Below are positions 1-6,164 of a stretch of DNA of 6,164 nt, piece after piece; within the stretch, counting starts at the first letter, position 1; the number at the start of each line of letters is the position of its first letter. Source of the stretch: an uncultured Candidatus Altimarinota bacterium (GTDB lineage: Bacteria > Patescibacteriota > Gracilibacteria > BD1-5 > UBA6164). The notes under the pieces are model-generated. The model was not told the origin of the DNA. It worked only from the letters and a program-made list of their open reading frames with translations, and did no database searches. The position numbers and the translations under genes were made by a program. The stretch is taken from NCBI GenBank assembly GCA_937944175.1, contig CALDZW010000003.1, forward strand, positions 1 through 6,164, given 5' to 3'.

Positions 1-92
1 GTTTCAAAACGTGTTCCTGCAGGAATTCACTCTTCTTTATCTCACAGTGACTCATCATAAATAAAATTACAATTAGTACAGACATATCTCAT
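1..92 (-). CDS. Rubredoxin, N-terminal part (cut by window edge)
   Basis: Small cytoplasmic electron-transfer protein holding one iron between four cysteines. Thirty complete codons are visible, starting at the ATG at 92-90. The first metal-binding pair is present as YVCTNC (Cys5 and Cys8), followed by the family's IYDESLGD and GIPAGTRFE segments. The second Cys pair (usually CPxC, some 30 residues later) lies outside the window. Residues 17 and 22 are encoded by UGA. Both are glycines in typical rubredoxins (GD...GIP), so this short piece by itself argues for UGA = Gly. A TTGAGG Shine-Dalgarno-like sequence (102-97) sits four bases before the ATG and fixes the start. Transcribed divergently from the nucleotidyltransferase. 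A rubrerythrin or other protein with an N-terminal rubredoxin domain cannot be excluded because the C-terminus is missing. Confidence 0.88.
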
Positions 93-96
93 AAAG

Positions 97-102
97 CCTC
101 AA
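97..102 (-). promoter_or_regulatory. Ribosome binding site of the rubredoxin gene
   Basis: TTGAGG on the minus strand, four bases before the rubredoxin ATG. It is one of only two convincing Shine-Dalgarno-like sequences seen in the window. Most other starts here have none. Confidence 0.5.
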
Positions 103-127
103 TCAAGGAATAAACATTTTTAGTTTT

Positions 128-133
128 TATAAT
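128..133 (+). promoter_or_regulatory. Possible -10 element for the nucleotidyltransferase gene
   Basis: A perfect TATAAT lies 41 bases before the ATG at 175, inside the 82-base gap between two divergent genes. No recognisable -35 hexamer lies 16-18 bases upstream, and such matches arise easily in sequence this AT-rich. I saw no Shine-Dalgarno sequence between it and the ATG. Confidence 0.3.
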
Positions 134-174
134 TCTAAGTAAAATCTTGCTAATTACAAGTAATACATTGACAC

Positions 175-900
175 ATGGTTCAAAAATACTCATGAGAGGA
201 TAAACAAAAATTTGATACTCTCTTCAAAAACAAAGATACTAGATGAGAAGTCGAGAAAAAATATATTGAAAAAACTATTAAATACATTAGGTATATTAAA
301 TGGATTCCTTGATTAAGAATGATAGGTGTTTGAAATTCCATCGCTATGAATTCTGCTACACTAGATTCAGATATTGATCTTTTGATTGTTGTAGATGAAA
401 AAAGAATGTGGTTTACAAGAATATTGTGTACATTTATTTTTCAAATATTAAATGTGCGAAAAACAGATAAACACCATGCATGAAGGTTTTGCTTAAGTTT
501 TTTTTGTACATTCAATTGATTAGATTTTTCAAAATTCTCTCTTATTAAAGATCCCTACTTATATTTCTGGATGCTTTCTTTTGTGCCTATCTTAGACGTA
601 AATAATTGTTACTCACAATTTATAGAAAAAAATACTTCTTGGGCTGATTTTAGTAACTATAAAAACATACTAGTAAATCATAAAAAAAATATAACTTATA
701 ATATATCAAGAAATAAGTGTACAAATGATACTATTATAAAAGTGTATAATTGTATTGATACTCTGTGCAAAAAAGTTTTTCTTCCAAAAACACTCAAACA
801 TTATGAAAACATCTGAAAACCTTACTGAATAATAATATCTGATGATATATTAAAATTTCATAATGAGGATATCAGAAAAGATATTGCAGAAAAAATATAG
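175..900 (+). CDS. Nucleotidyltransferase-fold protein (code 25)
   Basis: A 241-residue protein read through eight in-frame UGA (Gly) codons and ending in TAG. Residues 50-70 carry the signature of the pol-beta/MNT nucleotidyltransferase fold: IGVGNSIAMNSATLDSDIDL, with the G-N-S turn at 53-55 and the metal-binding pair Asp66-x-Asp68. The Gly of the turn is itself a UGA codon. Further blocks are HAGRFCLSFF (about 102-111), DPYLYFW, SWADF and a C-terminal LKFHNEDIR (226-234). From memory these blocks match a nucleotidyltransferase family widespread in CPR bacteria whose substrate is unknown. Members I recall carry an N-terminal winged-helix-like region. Here the frame is closed by TAA at 151-153, so ATG 175 is the only sensible start and that region is short or lost. 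The reaction (nucleotide transfer to a protein, RNA or small molecule) is inferred from the fold only. Converges with the CorC-like gene, with 54 bases between the stops. Confidence 0.82.
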
Positions 901-916
901 ACAAAAAAATGCTTTT

Positions 917-933
917 AAAAAACCTCTTTTTTT
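917..933. terminator. Weak A/T hairpin between convergent genes
   Basis: Six A residues, a CCTC loop and seven T residues lie between the converging stops at 900 and 955. A U-tract would be present in transcripts from either side. The stem has no G-C pair, so this is a weak candidate. Nothing else recognisable lies in the 54-base gap. Confidence 0.3.
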
Positions 934-954
934 ATTATTCTTTATAATGAAGAG

Positions 955-2301
955 CTATATCTCAGAAATCTCAGGTTCAATTTCTATAGTTCTCACTTGT
1001 ACCTTTCACATATTCCCCTCTGAAATTTCTAAGACTCTGAATTCTAAGAATGTTCTTTTTTCTTCGTGATATTTTTTATCCCTAGATTCATCTACATCAA
1101 CTCATGAAGTGTATGGTAATTTAATACTCTCTCATGATTTAGGGAAACGCTCAACAATATCTGTGAGTACATAACTTACAGTTTCTCAGTCATATTTATC
1201 TTCATTCCACCCAAAATCTTTCATCTCTATATCAAACAAATGAAGCACATCTTCTATTCAAATATTAGAATCTACTTTATATGTGTTTTTTCAAATATTT
1301 TCTATATCCTCTGATTCTTTATCGGTCTCATCTCTAATTTCTCAGAATATCTCTTCTATAATATCCTCTAATGTTACAATTCAAGCTACTCACCCATATT
1401 CATCAATAACAGTTGCTATTACTGTATGAGATTTTTGAAAATCAAATAATAAATTATCAATTGGTTGATTAAGGGGGACTTTCATTGGTTTTTTTAGATC
1501 AAGCTCTTTAATTTTTTTATCTCTATTTTTTTCTCATACTAAGTCACGAATTGTTAAAATTCAAGTAATCTTATCAACAGTTTCATGATATACAGGAATT
1601 CTACTATGAGTACGTGAAAGATAGTAATCAAGTGCTTCTCACACACTTTTTGTACTATTTAGTGCATCAAGATTTACACGAGGAGTCATAATTTCTTCTA
1701 CTGTTATATCTCAAAACTCTAACACATTTTTTAAATGTTCATGTTGTTTATCTTCAAGTGTACCAGAATCTTTTCACATATCAATAAATGCCTCAATTTC
1801 ACGTTCAGAAAGTTCTTCTTTTTTGTTTTTTCAAGTAAAGGCAGTGATCAACACTTCTAGAATGAAAACAATAGGAGTCAGTAAAAACATCAAAAATTTA
1901 TAAATTTTTGATACATATAATGATATAGCTTCAGCATTCTTTGTTGCAAAGCTTTTTGGAGCAATTTCTCAAAAAATGAGAAGCAAAAGAGTAATAACTC
2001 ATGTTGCGATTCAAATAGCTACTGATTCTTCAACTCAAGATTTTTCAGCAATACCTGTTGCAATTACTGTGGCCAGAGCTGCTGTAAATGTATTTACAAG
2101 ATTATTTCATATAAGTATAGTGATAAGGAGTTTATCGCTTCTGTCTTTTATATATTTAAGGTCTTTTGATCAGAATTTTCATTCTTTAAGTAGGGCATCA
2201 ACTTTATGAGAGGGAAGACTCATTAGAGCAAGTTCAGTTGATGAAAAAAATCAAGAAAGCAGAAAAAGTATTATAAAAATAATAATAGTTATGGGATCCA
2301 A
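955..2301 (-). CDS. HlyC/CorC family protein (CNNM + CBS pair + CorC_HlyC)
   Basis: A 448-residue inner-membrane protein of the CorC/MpfA/YtfL group, linked in other bacteria to Mg2+ homeostasis, the older name being hemolysin. The order is complete: a DUF21/CNNM membrane domain (about 1-175) with FFSSTELALMS, LIGNNLVNTF and FGEIAPKSFATKNAEA; two CBS domains (about 195-325) with VEEIMTPRVNLDAL and IDEYGGVAGIVTLED; and a CorC_HlyC C-terminal domain (about 335-448). About 23 of its roughly 28 glycines are UGA, including G304 and G307 of the EYGGVAG motif, so a standard-code reading shreds it. The frame is closed upstream by TAA and has no ATG before codon 27, which lies inside the first conserved block. 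TTG at 2301-2299 gives the expected MDPIT-plus-hydrophobic N-terminus and is the chosen start. It ends in TAG. Likely its own unit, behind a promoter-like sequence at 2377-2348, though read-through from the pilin operon 82 bases upstream is possible. Confidence 0.93.
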
Positions 2302-2347
2302 AACAGATATTTATAAAATAAACAATAGAGACAATTATATTTTTTAG

Positions 2348-2377
2348 TTATTTTAGTACTTTTTATTTTTTTGTAAA
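2348..2377 (-). promoter_or_regulatory. Promoter-like TTTACA-N17-AAAATAA before the CorC-like gene
   Basis: On the minus strand, TTTACA (2377-2372) is followed after 17 bases by AAAATAA (2354-2348), then 46 bases to the TTG start. The same arrangement, including the larger CTTTACAAA block, occurs at both promoters of the pilin intergenic region. A separate TATAAT (2339-2334) closer to the gene is an alternative -10. Confidence 0.4.
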
Positions 2378-2383
2378 GTATAA

Positions 2384-3556
2384 TTACTTAGATCATATAA
2401 TCATTTTTTTATCATGAACTAACCTAAATTCTTCATCAATTATTATAACATTTCAATAGTATTTTAGGACTACCTCATCACTATCATCTATTGGTACTAT
2501 ATAAACTCAAGATCAAGTTTCTGATTCTAATTTAAGTCTATAAGATAGTACTTCCTTAGTAATATTTTCAACCATTACAGCATAATCATATGTTGTAAAA
2601 TCAAATAGATATTCATTTCATGTAACGTTTTGTGATATAGAAAGCCCTGTAGGGTTCAGTTGAATATATCACACTCATGGTTCAATATTTAATCATATTT
2701 TCTTATCTAAGACAGTAAGCTCATTGAATGTTTCATATGACTGCTTATCAAACTGATACACATATATAGAGAACTCCTTGTCAGAATCAAGATGAATAAC
2801 CCCAGAACTTAATCCTCATATTTTCAGTAATAATCAATCTCAATTATTTACATTTTCATCTATCACATTAGAAGTATATGTAGTATTCCAAAATACTGAA
2901 TTGAATCATGACCTTGGTGGTATATATCAAACTTTCAAACTTCTATGAAGAGCATCATCATCTACAATTCATGATCAATATAGTATTACTCATGTTGAGG
3001 AAATTGAGTAATTATCACTATTCCCATCATCATCAATATTATCAGATTTATAAATATCAGTGGAAGAAAAATCAATCAGTGTATTATCTGGATCTGAGAA
3101 ATCAAATACTCCTTTTTTTCAGATTCATGAGCTTATAAGGTTTACACGTCATGAGCCATACTCCGCAATAACTAAGTCATCAAAATCTCTATTAAAGTAT
3201 ATTTTTAATTTTCATGATCATGATCACCCTAAACAAAATACTCATTCTTCACTTATTGAAAGAGATGTATTTATAATTTTAGATATAGTAGCACCAGAAA
3301 GAGTTACACTCGTTGGACAACTAATTTGATCAAGAAATCAACTTCAATTTGAATTAAGTTGTTTAGCTAATTTAAAAACAATTCTTGAGTTATCAGATAT
3401 GAATCTAGTCAGCTTATCACGAGTATTTACATATTCATAATTAGCCCCAAGTATTACTGCGCTATTAAGAATTACTACTCACATAATTAATGTTATTGAA
3501 ACAAGAATAAGAGTATAAACAAGTACCGTAGCTGATATTGATGGTTGTATTTTCAT
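2384..3556 (-). CDS. PilX-like membrane-anchored pilus-associated protein
   Basis: A 390-residue protein with one N-terminal membrane helix (about residues 9-37, containing TVLVYTLILVSITLIMGVV) and a long, polar, Asp/Ser/Gly-rich exterior part. The short polar head, the helix and then LNSAVILGANYEYVNTRDK resemble the start of PilX-type minor pilins, and the position directly behind a true prepilin supports this. The classical prepilin motif (G then FTxxE) is missing, so processing by prepilin peptidase is uncertain. At 390 residues it is about twice the usual minor pilin size, so the exterior part may carry adhesion or cap functions (inference). Two cysteines (80 and 108) could form a disulfide. 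About 26 UGA codons are read as Gly, including three within GGSGSGK at 110-116. Its ATG follows the TAG of the upstream pilin gene after two bases, indicating translational coupling. I do not recognise the exterior domain. It ends in TAA. Confidence 0.78.
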
Positions 3557-3558
3557 TT

Positions 3559-4191
3559 CTAAAAATTAAGTGTGATTGGATATATTTCTCTTTTTTCTAT
3601 TTCAGTGATTTTTTTTCATGATATTTCATGTTTTTCATTATACTTAATGAGTACATCTAAATCCATTTCAATAATTTTTCAACTATTGTAAAACTCAAGT
3701 TGAAAATCAATTATTGATACCTTTTCATTAACCTTATCTGGGAAAAATGAGTATGCATATATTACATTAGTATCGCTCATTATAGCACTTATTTCAGTAT
3801 CTGACAGTTCTTTATATCAAATATACCTTCTATTATATGATTCATATTGCTCTGTATTATTTATTACTTTTTTTGATTCTGGATCAATGAGAGCAAATAA
3901 AATTCATGAAGTATTTGCACTATTTGTAAACATAAGCACATCAGTACCTTGACCACTTAGTCAATCAATAATAATATCTTTTTTATCATAAATACTATTA
4001 TAATCATTCATAGTATCAAGAAGGTCATTAATATCAACTATCATTTCTGATGAATTATTTGCCTGTCACAGTTCTGATATTGTATCCCCAATAAGAGAAA
4101 ATAACCCTATCAATATTATGGATGATATAGTAATTGCCACAACAAGTTCTACTAATGTAAAAGCATATTTTTTTGATATCAAGGAAAGCAT
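3559..4191 (-). CDS. Type IV prepilin-like protein (class III signal peptide)
   Basis: A 210-residue minor pilin or pseudopilin. The N-terminus, MLSLISKKYA followed by FTLVELVVAITISS, is a class III (prepilin peptidase) signal: a basic leader, the cleavage site, F at mature position 1, E at mature position 5, then a hydrophobic helix of about 20 residues that embeds in the pilus core. The residue before the cut is Ala rather than the usual Gly, a variant known to be tolerated in some prepilins. The remaining 175 or so residues form a polar domain without recognised motifs. Size and position suggest a PilW/PulJ-like role in pilus initiation, but that is inference. Six UGA codons are read as Gly. 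It ends in TAG and overlaps functionally with the next gene (ATG two bases on). First gene of a two-gene operon, divergent from another pilin gene at 4345. No Shine-Dalgarno sequence is visible before its ATG. Confidence 0.88.
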
Positions 4192-4226
4192 ATATTGTTG
4201 CTCAAGTCATAAATAAAACTATACTA

Positions 4227-4256
4227 TTATTTTAAGAATAGATGTTTCTTTGTAAA
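4227..4256 (-). promoter_or_regulatory. Promoter-like element of the minus-strand pilin operon
   Basis: On the minus strand, TTTACA (4256-4251), 17 bases, then AAAATAA (4233-4227), with 35 bases left to the prepilin ATG. It is the mirror image of the plus-strand element at 4276-4305, sharing the CTTTACAAAGA block, and belongs to the same pattern as the one before the CorC-like gene. Confidence 0.45.
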
Positions 4257-4285
4257 GAAATATTTTTTTTAGAACTTTACAAAGA
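4247..4285. repeat. Inverted repeat joining two back-to-back -35-like boxes
   Basis: Arms of 11 bases (4247-4257 and 4275-4285, core CTTTGTAAAG / CTTTACAAAG) flank a 17-base AT-rich spacer in the middle of the divergent pilin intergenic region. Each arm includes a TTTACA box pointing outward, so the symmetry may simply be two head-to-head promoters. A dimeric regulator binding both arms would also fit. A shorter palindrome, TTTCTTTGTAAAGAAA (4245-4260), overlaps the left arm. Confidence 0.6.
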
Positions 4286-4305
4286 CTCCAAACTCAATAA
4301 AATAA
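4276..4305 (+). promoter_or_regulatory. Promoter-like element of the plus-strand pilin gene
   Basis: TTTACA (4276-4281), 17 bases, then AAAATAA (4299-4305), followed after 39 bases by the ATG at 4345. The spacing equals that of the opposing minus-strand element and of the element before the CorC-like gene. No Shine-Dalgarno sequence follows it. Confidence 0.45.
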
Positions 4306-4344
4306 TATAAATGATTCTTATTTTATATTCCTCATATATGTTTC

Positions 4345-4788
4345 ATGAAAAAATCTCATAATATTCTATGAGAATCACTTGTTGGCATTATTATATGAGT
4401 GTTCATTCTTTCCATTGTTGTTCTTTGAGTATGAAGACTGCTTGCATACTCAAATAATCTAATTGCTAGATATAATGAATCTGTAACATTAAGACTCCTC
4501 AAAAGAAATATCTCAAATACAGTTAAGAACCTTGATACATCAAACCTGCTCGAAAATGAAATATTTTATTTATTTAAAGATACTACTAACAAGGAATATC
4601 TGATTTTCACATGATCAACAAACGCATGATACAAGTATATAGATAATAAATGAAATAATATTACTGACATTATAAGCTACCCGTGAGATATATACTCTCA
4701 AACTCTCTTAGTACAAAGAGAGGATACAGCACTAGGTACTAAGAATCAAGTAGTAAAAGCGAGTATCAGAAAATTGATCAAAAAATAA
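4345..4788 (+). CDS. PilV-like minor pilin with degenerate cleavage site
   Basis: A 147-residue protein with eight UGA (Gly) codons, ending in TAA. The N-terminus MKKSHNILGESLVGIIIGVF aligns with the xGFTLxESLVAIxIL start of PilV-type minor pilins: a basic head, Glu at the mature-position-5 equivalent, then a hydrophobic helix to about residue 32 (FILSIVVLGVGRLL). The usual Gly-Phe cleavage pair is replaced by His-Asn, so cleavage may be inefficient or absent. After the helix comes a polar domain (YNESVTLRLLKRNIS onward) without recognised motifs and with no cysteine. Four of the glycines in the first 30 residues are UGA, so the gene is invisible under the standard code. ATG 4345 is the first in-frame ATG after a TAA at 4303. 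It shares a divergent control region with the other two pilin-like genes and so probably works in the same pilus. Its 3' end lies inside a strong terminator stem. Confidence 0.8.
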
Positions 4789-4820
4789 AGCAAGAACCAA
4801 ATTTCTTGCTTTATTTTTTT
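4781..4820. terminator. Strong bidirectional intrinsic terminator
   Basis: A perfect 16-bp stem (4781-4796 with 4803-4818, core AAAGCAAGAA / TTCTTGCTTT) with a six-base loop. T-runs lie at the 3' end in both directions: seven T (4814-4820) on plus, and the complement of the A-run at 4779-4785 on minus. It separates the converging PilV-like gene and AI-2E gene. The TAA stop at 4786-4788 of the plus-strand gene lies inside the left arm. Confidence 0.9.
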
Positions 4821-4824
4821 GGGG

Positions 4825-6063
4825 CTATCATTTTAACTTGCTGAACAATTTTTTCTTTCGCTTTCCGAGCATTGCATCAAAATCTTTGATCAAAGATACA
4901 AAGAAGTAAAAACCACTAATTCAGATAAGAAGTCATGCAAATCAGAAGAAATGCTCAGACACAATCAATATAATAAATGTAAGACTCACTGGGAGTTCTA
5001 AAAAGCTTGAGACAATCTTTGGATTTAGGTAATATGCCTCAATCATATGGATTATCACTATCATAAGTACAATAAGGACTAGCACCATTGGCTCCTGATA
5101 AGACATATAGGCTATAACCATAATAGGTATTGATGAAAGTACCACTCATAGTACAGGAATGAATCAAAACACAAAAACAACTAAGGCTAGTGTAAGTATA
5201 TATGGAAAAGTCTCTACTCATGTACTTCTATATACAAAACCAATGATAATAAGTCCTATTACTGTCAAAATAGCATTAGCTAAAGCTATCATTGATTGAG
5301 CTTTGAGTATGAGTCAAAAACTCTTAGCTACCTTATCTAGAAGTCATTCATATTCTGTATAAAAAAATCATAAATTGGATTCTTTCACTTTATATAAATA
5401 CTGTCAGAGTTTTTTTCTATCAATGATAAAGATAAAACTTAAGACAAGTGCCAAGATAATATTAAGAACATAGCCTCCAAATACACTCACATTATCAACA
5501 ACACTCTTCCCTATAGATTTGAAATCTAAATTTTTCCCAAAATTTTCTATATATCATGCTAGCTGAAGATTATCATCAGGATCAATAATAATCAATTTTT
5601 GGAGAACAGCAGCCCTAAAATCATTAAATGCTATTATCAATTTTTTTGATCAAGAATCAGGCTTCACCAGTCATGGATTGTCTTGAATTATTTGTTGATC
5701 AATAATACTATGCATCTCTGGTATACTCTCAAGTTCACTAATAATACTAAATTCATCCACTATAGAGTTAATTTCTACCTTAAGTGTTGGAATAATATTA
5801 GAAACAAAATAAATGATTATTCCAATAAATGCAAGATACTCCAATAAAATAATAATCCAGAAAGGGATTTTTCGCATAAACTTGAGAAAATCAAACTTCT
5901 TTGAAAGCTGAAGAATCTTTGCGTTGAGGAATTCTGCCATTGAGTAAAACAGGTATGCAAAAAGAAATATCATAAAAAACATTCCTAAAAAGTCCCTAAA
6001 TACATATAAAAATACTATTAATATAACATAAGAGACCATTTTTTTAAATGCTCCCTTATTCAT
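4825..6063 (-). CDS. AI-2E transporter (PerM) family membrane permease
   Basis: A 412-residue polytopic inner-membrane protein of the AI-2E/PerM family, whose members export small molecules or act as Na+/H+ antiporters. The substrate here is not predictable. Two or three N-terminal membrane helices (residues about 9-98) are followed by the family's exterior segment (about 100-195), then helices containing VLNIILALVLSFIFIIDR, AQSMIALANAILTVIGLIII and the conserved VFVFGFIPVLGVVLSSIPI block. The C-terminal pair is EAYYLNPKIV and SEHFFGFAGLLIGISGFYFF. Fourteen UGA codons are read as Gly, several in those conserved blocks. The last two codons are UGA-UAG. ATG 6063 gives the typical short polar head. 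An in-frame ATG at 6096 would add 11 residues (MGGVKG...) but would run through the GGAGGT sequence, so it is less likely. Converges on the PilV-like gene at the shared terminator. Confidence 0.9.
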
Positions 6064-6070
6064 TAAAAAT

Positions 6071-6093
6071 TTATATATTCATTTAACACCTCC
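6071..6093 (-). promoter_or_regulatory. Strong ribosome site and three-codon upstream ORF before the AI-2E gene
   Basis: GGAGGT (6093-6088) is the best Shine-Dalgarno sequence in the window, yet it is 24 bases from the chosen ATG at 6063. Five bases after it comes another ATG (6082-6080) reading ATG-AAT-ATA-TAA (Met-Asn-Ile-stop). The TAA ends seven bases before ATG 6063. This fits a minimal upstream ORF with re-initiation, or a start site disturbed by a small deletion or a sequence error. Confidence 0.45.
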
Positions 6094-6128
6094 CATTTCT
6101 TTATAGTTATTTCTAGATTAATTGTATG

Positions 6129-6164
6129 AAAAAAATCTTACCATACTATGGTATAGATTTTTTT
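6129..6164. terminator. Terminator-like hairpin at the right window edge
   Basis: The left arm of seven A plus TCT and TACCA pairs with the right arm TGGTA, AGA and seven T. One T (6154) is bulged and a five-base loop TACTA sits at 6144-6148. The T-run at the end makes it terminator-shaped in both directions, most likely ending a gene beyond the right edge. The sequence is cut exactly at the end of the T-run. Confidence 0.6.

Noticed and set aside
571..816. Independent 81-residue plus-strand ORF
   Set aside because: It is the stretch between two UGA codons of the nucleotidyltransferase gene (same frame as 175-900), not a separate gene.
863..1069. 68-residue plus-strand ORF across the convergent junction
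   Set aside because: It overlaps the 3' ends of two supported genes in other frames and has no family features.
1976..2209. 77-residue plus-strand ORF
   Set aside because: Antisense shadow of the DUF21 domain of the CorC-like gene, which is strongly supported on the minus strand.
3208..3228. GGSGSGK resembling a Walker A nucleotide-binding loop in the PilX-like protein
   Set aside because: The next residue is Leu rather than Ser or Thr, the protein lies outside the membrane after one anchor, and no Walker B or ATPase context follows. It is a Gly-Ser run produced by repeated TGATCA units.
2908..3329. Two overlapping plus-strand ORFs
   Set aside because: Antisense to the PilX-like gene. His-rich and low-complexity translations, with no ribosome site or family resemblance.
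5039..5221. 60-residue minus-strand ORF
   Set aside because: Out-of-frame shadow inside the AI-2E family gene.
1..6164. Degraded pseudogene region, suggested by the many in-frame UGA codons
   Set aside because: The interruptions are exclusively UGA, never UAA or UAG, and occur at glycine positions in otherwise intact families. Decay would produce all three stops and frameshifts.
1..6164. UGA read as tryptophan (code 4, Mycoplasma-like)
   Set aside because: Conserved positions such as rubredoxin GIP and the CBS EYGG motif require glycine, and ordinary TGG tryptophan codons are present.
6126..6164. Start of a plus-strand gene (ATG AAA AAA ATC TTA CCA ...) running off the right edge
   Set aside because: The same bases form a terminator-like hairpin with A7/T7 ends and there is no ribosome site. 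Only 13 codons are visible, so a gene start cannot be supported.

Overview
The window reads as a piece of an AT-rich bacterial chromosome that uses genetic code 25, in which UGA encodes glycine. Read with the standard code it shows only short, broken ORFs. Read with UGA as Gly it resolves into seven well-packed genes with recognisable families. Roughly 85 to 90 in-frame UGA codons fall at positions where the families have glycine, for example both glycines of the rubredoxin GD/GIP segment and those of the CBS-domain EYGGVAG motif. Real genes end only in TAA or TAG. Code 25 is known from the candidate phyla Gracilibacteria (BD1-5) and Absconditabacteria (SR1), so the source is very likely one of these host-dependent CPR/Patescibacteria. 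The sequence alone does not let me choose between them.

Layout, left to right. Bases 1-92 (minus) hold the first 30 codons of a rubredoxin cut by the window edge. Bases 175-900 (plus) hold a divergently transcribed nucleotidyltransferase-fold protein of a type I recall from CPR genomes. It converges on a minus-strand HlyC/CorC-family (CNNM plus CBS pair) membrane protein at 955-2301. Bases 2384-4191 (minus) are a two-gene type IV pilin-like operon: a classical prepilin followed two bases later by a large PilX-like anchored protein. Bases 4345-4788 (plus) hold a third, PilV-like minor pilin transcribed divergently. A perfect 16-bp hairpin terminator separates it from a converging AI-2E family transporter/permease at 4825-6063 (minus). 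A second terminator-like hairpin closes the window at 6129-6164.

The three pilin-like genes probably form one functional module: minor pilins of a type IV pilus or related pseudopilus, as used by CPR bacteria for attachment and possibly DNA uptake. Their shared intergenic region (4192-4344) holds two mirror-image copies of a promoter-like pattern, TTTACA, 17 bases, AAAATAA. The same pattern occurs a third time in front of the HlyC/CorC gene. The remaining genes (rubredoxin, CorC-like protein, AI-2E permease) look like ordinary chromosomal genes. I saw no tRNA, rRNA, CRISPR array, transposon or phage gene.
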